Below, piece after piece: positions 40,446-46,496 of a stretch of 46,496 nt of DNA. The first letter of the stretch is position 1. Each line of letters opens with the position of its first letter. This DNA comes from Blastococcus sp. MG754426. Its GTDB lineage: Bacteria; Actinomycetota; Actinomycetes; Mycobacteriales; Geodermatophilaceae. The translations under genes were made by a program, and so were the position numbers. The stretch covers positions 1-46,496 of the forward strand of contig NZ_SSXC01000069.1 of NCBI RefSeq assembly GCF_021699055.1. The letters are read 5' to 3'. A model generated the notes under the pieces. The model saw only the letters and a list, made by a program, of their open reading frames with translations, had not been told where the DNA came from and made no database searches.

Positions 40446-40480
40446 GCGACATGTCGCGGTGTCGACCTGGCCACATGTCG
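40446..40480. repeat. Dyad elements upstream of the SpoIIE-type phosphatase
   Basis: A perfect 12-bp palindrome GCGACATGTCGC (40446-40457) is followed by GTCGAC (40461-40466) and a second ACATGTCG (40473-40480). It begins 3 bases after the splB stop and looks like an operator or a repeat element. Confidence 0.4.
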
Positions 40481-40526
40481 ACGTTCCGTGGCGGCACGCT
40501 CACCGGGGGTGTGAGAGGCTGCTGGT

Positions 40527-40554
40527 CGCGACGGGGAAGCAGCGTCCCGTCGCG
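40527..40554 (+). terminator. Hairpin upstream of the phosphatase gene
   Basis: Perfect 9-bp arms (40527-40535 and 40546-40554) with a 10-nt loop lie between splB and the phosphatase start. It may end splB transcription or form a leader structure of the phosphatase gene. Confidence 0.4.
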
Positions 40555-40577
40555 CATCGCGTGCTCGAGGGGGAAGG

Positions 40578-42242
40578 GTGCCCGAGGCCACCTCTGGCGT
40601 GCCGGCGGCGACGCTGCTGGCCGCCCTGCCCGACACGGTCGTCGTCGCCGACAGCCGAGGTCGGGTGACCTACGTCAACCCGGCGGTGTCCGCGCTCCTG
40701 GGCTACGCGCCGGCCGACCTGCTCGGTCGCGACCTGACCGAGATCATGCCCACCCGGTTCCGCTCCGGGCACAGCGGCCACATCAACCGGTTCCTCACGA
40801 CCGGCCGCGGTGAGCTGGTCGGCAACACCACGCAGCTGCCGGCCCTGCACGTCGACGGCCACGAGGTCTCCATCGACGTGACGCTGGCCCGCGTGGAGCC
40901 CTACCCGGGCGCCGGCGCCGAGGAGGCGTCGATCGTGGGGGTGCTGCGCGACGCCAGCACCACGATCCTGCTGGAGCGGCAGCTGCAGGTCAGCCGCTAC
41001 CTGGCGGCGACCCTGCGGGTCACGGCCGCCCTCACCGAGGCCGCCGACGCCGACGTCGCGTTCCACCAGCTGCTCCCGACGCTCTGCACCGAGCTGGACT
41101 GGGACGCCGCGCTGCTGTGGCAGGCCGATCCCGACCACGGCCGGCTGGTGCACGCCGGGACGTGGGCCGCGCCCGGTGCCGATGTCCCGGCGCTGGCCGC
41201 CGACGCCCCCCGCCGGGTGTTCCGCCGCGGGGAGGGCCTCCCGGGGCGCGCCTGGTCGCACCGGGTCCCGGTGGTGGTCGAGGACCTCACCGCGGACCCC
41301 CGGGTGGTCCGCCGCGACGAGGTGCGCGCCGACGGGCTCAGCACCGGCGTCGCCTTCCCCGTGCTCAGCGGGGACACGCTGCTCGCGGTCTGCGAGCTGT
41401 TCTCCACGCAGTCGCGTCCCGTGCCGCCGGAACTGCTGGAGGTGCTCGGGCACGCCGGCCGGCAGATCGGCCAGTTCCTCGCCCGGCTGCGCGCCGAGTC
41501 GGTGGTGCGCGAGCTCGCGGACACCCTGCAGCGCAGCCTGCTGCCCTCCCACCTGCCGTCGATCCCCGGGGTCGAGCTGGCGGCGACCTACCGGGCCGGC
41601 GGCGAGGCCGCCCTCGTCGGGGGCGACACCTACGACGTCACGCCGCTGCCCGACGGCCGCTGGATGGTGCTCATCGCCGACGTCTGCGGCACCGGCGCGG
41701 AGGCGGCCGCCGTCACCGCCGTCACCCGGCACACGGCCCGCGCGGCCGCGGCGTCCGGCAGCGCCGCGGCGATCCTGGGCGCGGTGAACGCCGCCCTCCT
41801 GCACGAGCAGGGCAGCGCCCCGCTCCGGTTCGTCACCGCCTGCTGCCTCGTCCTCGAACCCGCCGGGAGCGGGCAGCGCGCCTCGATCAGCGTGGCCGGC
41901 CACCCGTTGCCCCTGCTGCGCCACCCCGACGGCACCACCGCCGCCGTCGGCACCGCCGGGCGCCCCCTGGGCATCGACGCCGGGGTCACCTTCGCCGAGG
42001 AGGTGGTCGACCTGCCGCCGGGCGCGACGCTGGTGCTCTACACCGACGGGGTCACCGAGGCACGCGACGACCGCGGTGTCCAGTACGGCGAGGAGGCCCT
42101 GCTCCGGGTCGTCGGGGGCGTGGTCACCGGCGCGGCGCGGGAGACGATCGACGCGGTCTCGGGCGCGGTCGAGCGGCAGCTCGCCGGCTCCCGGCACGAG
42201 CACGACGACCTCGCCGTCCTGGCGCTCTCCGTCCCGCGCTGA
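40578..42242 (+). CDS. PAS-GAF-SpoIIE PP2C-type serine phosphatase
   Basis: This 554-aa signalling protein has a PAS domain (about 8-120, DTVVVADSRGRVTYVNPAV), a GAF domain (about 150-310, GRAWSHRVPVVVEDLTADP) and a SpoIIE/PP2C phosphatase (about 325-550) with metal-site motifs VGGDTYDV, LIADVCGTGAEAAAVTAV, LYTDGVTEARDDRG and the C-terminal HDDLAVLAL. Such proteins dephosphorylate anti-sigma-factor antagonists; no RsbV/RsbW gene is adjacent. GTG 40578 has an AGGGGGAAGG ribosome site just upstream. The PAS heme or flavin ligand cannot be told. Confidence 0.92.
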   Translation: MPEATSGVPAATLLAALPDTVVVADSRGRVTYVNPAVSALLGYAPADLLGRDLTEIMPTRFRSGHSGHINRFLTTGRGELVGNTTQLPALHVDGHEVSIDVTLARVEPYPGAGAEEASIVGVLRDASTTILLERQLQVSRYLAATLRVTAALTEAADADVAFHQLLPTLCTELDWDAALLWQADPDHGRLVHAGTWAAPGADVPALAADAPRRVFRRGEGLPGRAWSHRVPVVVEDLTADPRVVRRDEVRADGLSTGVAFPVLSGDTLLAVCELFSTQSRPVPPELLEVLGHAGRQIGQFLARLRAESVVRELADTLQRSLLPSHLPSIPGVELAATYRAGGEAALVGGDTYDVTPLPDGRWMVLIADVCGTGAEAAAVTAVTRHTARAAAASGSAAAILGAVNAALLHEQGSAPLRFVTACCLVLEPAGSGQRASISVAGHPLPLLRHPDGTTAAVGTAGRPLGIDAGVTFAEEVVDLPPGATLVLYTDGVTEARDDRGVQYGEEALLRVVGGVVTGAARETIDAVSGAVERQLAGSRHEHDDLAVLALSVPR

Positions 42243-42267
42243 CCGCGGCCCGCCGGCCGCCCCTGGC

Positions 42268-42273
42268 TACGGT
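42268..42273 (+). promoter_or_regulatory. Leaderless -10 box of the carotenoid-type oxidase gene
   Basis: TACGGT, then 6 nt, then the GTG at 42280. Confidence 0.5.
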
Positions 42274-42279
42274 GGGCCG

Positions 42280-43782
42280 GTGGCACGGGTGGTGGTCGTG
42301 GGCGCCGGTCTCGGCGGGCTGGCGGCCGCGGCCCGGCTGGCGGCCCTGGGCCACGCCGTCACCCTCGTGGAGCAGGCGGACGGCGTCGGCGGGAAGCTCG
42401 GCTGGTTCACCCGCGACGGGCACTCCTTCGACACCGGGCCGAGCCTGGTCACCCTGCCGCAGGTGTACCGGGACCTGTTCGCCGCGACCGGTGGCCGGCT
42501 CGAGGACGCCGTCGAGCTGGTCCGGCTGGATCCCGCGGTCGGCTACCGGTTCGGCGACGGCACCCGGCTGACCCTGCCGGGCCACGCGGACGCCGTGCCG
42601 GCCGCGCTCGACGACGCCCTGGGCGTCGGCACCGGGGCGCAGTGGGCCGCGCTCATGGAGCGGGCGGCCGCGATGTGGCGGATCAGCGAGGAGCCGTTCC
42701 TGCGCACCCCGCTGGCCGGGGCGACGACGCTGGCGCGGCTGGCCCGGCGCCCGGCCGACGTCGCCGCGATCGCGCCCTGGCGGTCGCTCCGCGGGCTGGG
42801 CCGCGACCACCTGCGGCACCCCCACCTGCGCACCCTGCTGGACCGCTACGCCACCTACTCCGGCTCCGACCCGCGGCGTGCGCCGGCCGTGCTGGCGACC
42901 GTGCCGTACGCCGAGCAGGCGTTCGGCTCCTGGTACGTGACCGGTGGGCTGCACCGGCTCGGGCATGCGGTGCTGGACCGGGCGGTCGCGCACGGCGCGG
43001 TGCTGCGCACCGGGTGCGCCGTCCGCCGGGTGCTCGTGTCCGGTGGCCGGGTGTCCGGCGTGGAACTGGCCGACGGCGAGCGGCTGGCGGCCGACGTCGT
43101 CGTCTCCGGGGTCGACGCCGCGGCCCTGCACGGGGGGCTGCTCCCGCCGGACCCGCGCACGCGGAGCGTCCGGCGGGACCTGGCCCGGGCCACGCCGTCG
43201 CTCTCGGGGTTCGTGCTCCTGCTCGCGCTGCGCGGCCGGACCCCGGTGCTGGAGCACCACACCGTGCTGTTCCCGAGGGACTACGACGCGGAGTTCGACG
43301 CCGTCTTCGGCACCGGCCGCCACGCGGGCCGGCCTTCCCCCGTCGCCGACCCCACCGTCTACGTGAGCGCGCCGCACGACCCCGCGCTCGTGCCCGACGG
43401 CGACAGCGAGTCGTGGTTCGTGCTGGTGAACGCGCCCCGCCACGACCCGGTGCACGGCGTCGACTGGGACGCCCCCGGGCTGGCCGAGGGGTACGCCGAC
43501 CGGGTGCTCGACGTCCTGGCCCGGCGCGGCCTCGACGTCCGGGACCGGCTGCGCTGGCGCGTGGTGCGCACGCCGGCCGACCTCGCGCGCGGCACCGGCA
43601 GCGTCGGCGGGTCGATCTACGGCACCTCCAGCAACGGCTCGCGCGCGGCGTTCCTGCGCCCGGGCAACGCCTCCCGCGTCCCCGGGCTGTTCCTGGTCGG
43701 CGGCTCGGCGCACCCCGGCGGCGGGCTGCCGCTGGTGGGCCTCTCCGCCGAGATCGTCGCCGGCCTCGTCGGCCCCGCCTGA
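42280..43782 (+). CDS. Phytoene desaturase/carotenoid oxidase family FAD protein (CrtI-like)
   Basis: This 500-aa FAD-dependent oxidoreductase belongs to the CrtI/CrtN superfamily. The dinucleotide-binding motif VVVGAGLGGLAAAARLAALG is at the N-terminus, followed by HSFDTGPSLVTLP; the C-terminus has IYGTSSNGSRAAFLRPGN and LFLVGGSAHPGGGLPLVGLS, which bind FAD. Members desaturate or oxidise carotenoid ends, and its product would support the pink or orange pigmentation of such actinobacteria, but no other carotenoid gene is present. The GTG at 42280 is leaderless. Confidence 0.85.
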   Translation: MARVVVVGAGLGGLAAAARLAALGHAVTLVEQADGVGGKLGWFTRDGHSFDTGPSLVTLPQVYRDLFAATGGRLEDAVELVRLDPAVGYRFGDGTRLTLPGHADAVPAALDDALGVGTGAQWAALMERAAAMWRISEEPFLRTPLAGATTLARLARRPADVAAIAPWRSLRGLGRDHLRHPHLRTLLDRYATYSGSDPRRAPAVLATVPYAEQAFGSWYVTGGLHRLGHAVLDRAVAHGAVLRTGCAVRRVLVSGGRVSGVELADGERLAADVVVSGVDAAALHGGLLPPDPRTRSVRRDLARATPSLSGFVLLLALRGRTPVLEHHTVLFPRDYDAEFDAVFGTGRHAGRPSPVADPTVYVSAPHDPALVPDGDSESWFVLVNAPRHDPVHGVDWDAPGLAEGYADRVLDVLARRGLDVRDRLRWRVVRTPADLARGTGSVGGSIYGTSSNGSRAAFLRPGNASRVPGLFLVGGSAHPGGGLPLVGLSAEIVAGLVGPA

Positions 43783-43803
43783 GCGGGCCGGCGGCCGGGG
43801 CGA

Positions 43804-44820
43804 TCAGGACGGGCGGACCGCCGCCACGGCGACGAGCGGCGCCCCCGGGGCGATGCGCCGCGGCTCCCGGGGCCGCAGGCCGGCGTCGCGCAGCGCGGTG
43901 GTGAGCTCGTCGACCGACGGCAGGGACATGGCCCCCTCCTGCGCCCGCAGGAGCAGGTCGAAGTGGCGGCTGAACAGCTGCGGCGTCGCCACCGTGGTCA
44001 CCACCAGCAGCGTGCCCCCCGGTGCGAGCCGGGCGGCCACGTCGGCGAAGAGGGCGGCCCGCTCCTCCACCGGGAGGTAGTAGACGACGTTCGCCGCCAG
44101 CGCCAGGTCGAACGGGCGGTCCCGGGGCAGCCGCCGGACGTCGTCCTGCACGACCGTGGCCCGTCCCGCCAGGCCGCGCTGCTCGAGGGTCCGCCGGGCG
44201 AGCGCGGCGGCGTCGGCGTCGACGTCCACCCCGACGCCCTCCGCCCCCGGCGCCGCGGCGAGCACCGTGGCCAGCTGCAGCCCCGCCCCGCAGCCGACGT
44301 CGAGCACCCGCCGCGGGGGCGCCGCCGCCACCACCTCCCGCAGGACGTCGTCGACGAACGGCTCGAACGCCGCCGAGACGCGGGCGACGACCGCCCCCTG
44401 CTCGGCGACGTCCCGCCGCCGGGGGCCGCCGGCCAGCAGGTCCCCGAGGTCGCGGTAGAGCCCGGTGTGGAACCCGGCGAACGCCTCGTACGTGGCGCGG
44501 ACCAGGTCGTCGCCGACCACGGCCCGGCCGGCGGCCGCCAGCTCCCAGCGGGCGGCGTCGCCCCGGACCAGCCGGCCCGCGGCCAGCACCGCCAGGAAGG
44601 CGCCCAGGAGCTCCTCCTCGGCCACGCCCAGCCGGCGGGCGAGCTCCGGTGTGCTGCCCGCACCGTCCGCCACCGCGTCGAGCACCCCGGTGGCCAGACC
44701 GGCCGCCGCCACGTGCAGCCGGACGCCCGCCTGCCCGTCCCGCGCCGCGCGCAGCCGGGCGCGGGCGTTCCCCGTCCGGAGGACGGTGACCAGGGTCCGT
44801 GCGCCGAACAACCGAGGCAT
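43804..44820 (-). CDS. SAM-dependent methyltransferase with N-terminal helical domain
   Basis: This 338-aa protein has an N-terminal dimerisation-type helical domain (about 25-110, GVLDAVADGAGSTPELARRL and LGVAEEELLGAFLAVLAAG), as in the O-methyltransferase/caffeate-like type, and a C-terminal Rossmann fold with VLDVGCGAGLQLATVLAAAP, acidic VDVDADAAALA and LAANVVYYLP. A GGAG site lies before the ATG at 44820. The substrate is unknown; convergent with the carotenoid-type oxidase and followed upstream by an unknown gene on the same strand, it could act on a pigment or on a product of that neighbour. Confidence 0.85.
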   Translation of the reverse strand: MPRLFGARTLVTVLRTGNARARLRAARDGQAGVRLHVAAAGLATGVLDAVADGAGSTPELARRLGVAEEELLGAFLAVLAAGRLVRGDAARWELAAAGRAVVGDDLVRATYEAFAGFHTGLYRDLGDLLAGGPRRRDVAEQGAVVARVSAAFEPFVDDVLREVVAAAPPRRVLDVGCGAGLQLATVLAAAPGAEGVGVDVDADAAALARRTLEQRGLAGRATVVQDDVRRLPRDRPFDLALAANVVYYLPVEERAALFADVAARLAPGGTLLVVTTVATPQLFSRHFDLLLRAQEGAMSLPSVDELTTALRDAGLRPREPRRIAPGAPLVAVAAVRPS

Positions 44821-44895
44821 CTGCGCTCCCACCGGTGGGCCGGGCACCACTCTGGCGCGCCGGTGCCGTCGGCGCCAGCACCTCCCCCGCGCAGG

Positions 44896-46359
44896 TCAGC
44901 CGCGGGCGGCCCCGTAGCCGAGCAGCGCGGCCAGCCCGAGGGCGCTGCGCGGCTGGTAGGCCGCGCGCCACAGCCCGCCGTGCGCCGCCTCGTGGGCCTC
45001 GTCCTGCCACGGGTGCTCGTGGACCGGGCCGCCCCCGGTGTGCAGGTCGTGCACCAGCAGCGCGGCCATGAGGACGTTCGAGGTGGCCGGCTCGAAGATC
45101 TCGACGCCGAACCGGTGCGCCCCGGCGTAGGCCGCGGCCAGCGCCCGGTTCTTCACCACCGACCGGGTGCGCGTCGGCGGCGCGACGTTCATCGACACCG
45201 TGCTCCCCGCCGCGCGCGCGACCGTGGCCCGCCACCGCTGCAGGCGCTTGGCGAGCGCGTAGTTGGGCCCCTGCTGGGCCACCAGGCTGTCGGCGATCCC
45301 CGGATCCGTGCCGGGCACGTAGGCGCGCTGCAGCAACCGGCCGCCCGACACCGTCCGCAGGGGGCGCCCCAGCAGCTTCGCCGTGCGGGTGCGCCGGGCG
45401 TAGGCCTCGACCGACTGCGCCACCGCGTCGGCGGGGACGGCGAAGACGTCGGTCGGCGTGGCGAGGAAGGCCAGAGCGAGCTCCGGCCGCTCCCCCGCCA
45501 GGCGCACGGTCAACGCGTCCACCGCCGTGGAGACCCGCACGTTCGTGGCGCCGTCGGCGTAGACGTAGTTGCCGAGCACGAGCTCCCCGGGCAGCCCGGC
45601 CGCCCAGTCGGCGACCGCGGGCACCTCGGCGATCAGGTCCGCCCCGGCCCGCGCCGGGTCCGGCTCGGCGCCGGGCACCGCCGTCGGCAGCAGCAGGGTG
45701 CCGGCGCCGCCGCGCGCGAGGTCGAGCACGCGCTCCCAGAGCGGGGCACGGGGCAGGTCGACGCCGGCGACGCGCGCCCCCCAGCGCAGCAGCGCGGTGA
45801 GCGGCCCCATCTCCGCGCCCGCGCCCAGGACGACGACGGTGCGGCCGGGTAGCGAGAGCCACTCCGGGTGCGCGGCGACGGTCCGCACCGCCTCCGCGCA
45901 CGAGGGCTCCACCACCCCGGAGGCCACCCAGTCGTCGAGGCGCCGCAGCAGCGCGTCCCCCCGCAGGCGCCCGCCGTGGAACGGCAGCGACAGCTCCCGC
46001 TCGGGCTCGGCGGTGCCGGTGACCTCGGCGGTGCCCAGCGCGCGGCCGGCGGGCGCCGTCGCCAGCGCGGCGAGGCCGGTCTCCCCCTCGGGGCCGGCCA
46101 CCCGCATGCGCGCGTGCAGGGAGGCCAGCCCGGCGTCCGCGATGGACCGCGCCGCGTCGGGCGAGGGCAGGCCGGCCTCCACCAGCCGGCGGAAGTGCGT
46201 CAGGTACCCCGCCCGCCAGTTGGTCTCCCGCTCGGCGGCCAGCGCGCCCGCGGCGTCGGCGGGGCGCAGCGCGTCCGCGACGACGGCCCGGCCCAGGGCT
46301 GCCGTGCTCCGCCGGCCGTCGGTCCCCGCGGGGAACACGACCCCCAGGTCCTCGCTCAT
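44896..46359 (-). CDS. Uncharacterised protein with Rossmann-like segment
   Basis: I do not recognise the family of this 487-aa protein. Residues 1-120 are helical (LVEAGLPSPDAARSIADAGL). Residues 165-230 contain a nucleotide-binding-like stretch TVVVLGAGAEMGPLTALL followed by ARVAGVDLPRAPLW, a beta-alpha-beta layout as in Rossmann dehydrogenases. Later motifs are LVLGNYVYADGATNVRVSTA, SLVAQQGPNYALAKRLQRWR and SMNVAPPTRTRSVVKNR. The end has HEHPWQDEAHEAAHGGLWRA. There is no signal peptide. ATG 46359 has GGAGG 4 nt upstream. It lies 75 bases upstream of the methyltransferase on the same strand and may form an operon with it. Confidence 0.75.
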   Translation of the reverse strand: MSEDLGVVFPAGTDGRRSTAALGRAVVADALRPADAAGALAAERETNWRAGYLTHFRRLVEAGLPSPDAARSIADAGLASLHARMRVAGPEGETGLAALATAPAGRALGTAEVTGTAEPERELSLPFHGGRLRGDALLRRLDDWVASGVVEPSCAEAVRTVAAHPEWLSLPGRTVVVLGAGAEMGPLTALLRWGARVAGVDLPRAPLWERVLDLARGGAGTLLLPTAVPGAEPDPARAGADLIAEVPAVADWAAGLPGELVLGNYVYADGATNVRVSTAVDALTVRLAGERPELALAFLATPTDVFAVPADAVAQSVEAYARRTRTAKLLGRPLRTVSGGRLLQRAYVPGTDPGIADSLVAQQGPNYALAKRLQRWRATVARAAGSTVSMNVAPPTRTRSVVKNRALAAAYAGAHRFGVEIFEPATSNVLMAALLVHDLHTGGGPVHEHPWQDEAHEAAHGGLWRAAYQPRSALGLAALLGYGAARG

Positions 46360-46496
46360 GCAGCCTCCTCCACCCGCCCAGCTTCTCGCGGCACCCCGCG
46401 GGGCAGCACCTCGGGGACCCGATCGGGGCGTCGGGAGCACGACTGGGTTGAGCACGTCCGGTTCTGGCTATGGCAGTCGCAGCCACCGCCCTCCCC

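Noticed and set aside
1-46496. CRISPR array, tRNA, rRNA, insertion sequence or prophage
   Set aside because: No regularly spaced repeats, no tRNA or rRNA sequence and no transposase or integrase gene were seen on either strand.

Overview
The window is very GC-rich with almost only G/C in third codon positions. It uses many GTG starts, many 4-base stop/start overlaps and short TANNNT -10 boxes placed 6-8 nt before leaderless start codons. Together with actinobacterial families (WXG100/EssC, ANTAR, GT4 glycogen synthase of the GlgM type, a SigE/anti-sigma/HtrA/TatB/Mrp block) this indicates a high-GC actinobacterium. The mix of a carotenoid-type oxidase, a spore photoproduct lyase homologue and SpoIIE phosphatase signalling suggests Geodermatophilaceae (Blastococcus/Modestobacter/Geodermatophilus), but that assignment is inference.

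Layout. 1-10.6 kb: a large uncharacterised protein ending inside a perfect 25-bp inverted repeat at the window edge, a TPP-dependent enzyme coupled to an EthD-like protein, a WXG100 protein convergent with an FHA-FtsK/EssC type VII secretion ATPase, and a DUF1028 protein. 10.7-16.5 kb: metabolic genes (quinone oxidoreductase, acyl-CoA dehydrogenase, small DUF4190-type membrane protein, malyl-CoA lyase-like enzyme, EamA transporter coupled to PhzF). 16.5-28 kb: a housekeeping and stress block resembling the mycobacterial glgM-glgC / methyltransferase-sigE-rseA-htrA-tatB-mrp / MgtE-like region, with azlCD inserted beside mrp and a 2H phosphoesterase coupled to glgC. 28-31.8 kb: an orphan receiver, a LuxR-type response regulator, its histidine kinase and a signal peptidase. 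31.8-34.9 kb: a cobalamin riboswitch controlling a complete BtuF-BtuC-BtuD importer. 35-39.3 kb: 5-oxoprolinase genes pxpC and pxpB separated from pxpA by an oppositely oriented pair (membrane protein and GAF-ANTAR regulator). 39.3-46.5 kb: spore photoproduct lyase homologue, PAS-GAF-PP2C phosphatase, phytoene desaturase-like oxidase, a methyltransferase and an uncharacterised Rossmann-like protein.

How the genes work together. The sigE gene has its own ECF-type promoter (GGAAC-N18-CGTT) and is translationally coupled to its zinc-finger anti-sigma gene, so it is likely autoregulated; htrA and tatB sit next to it as envelope-stress and secretion functions. The anti-sigma and htrA reading frames meet without a stop or a start, so a frameshift (real or a sequencing error) is likely there. 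glgC and glgM are divergent leaderless genes separated by long direct repeats, which suggests shared control of ADP-glucose and alpha-glucan synthesis. The phzF and mgtE-like genes are divergent with overlapping -10 boxes. Paired inverted repeats without U tracts separate most convergent genes and act as likely terminators; two of them belong to one repeated palindrome family. I found no rRNA, tRNA, CRISPR array, insertion sequence or prophage.
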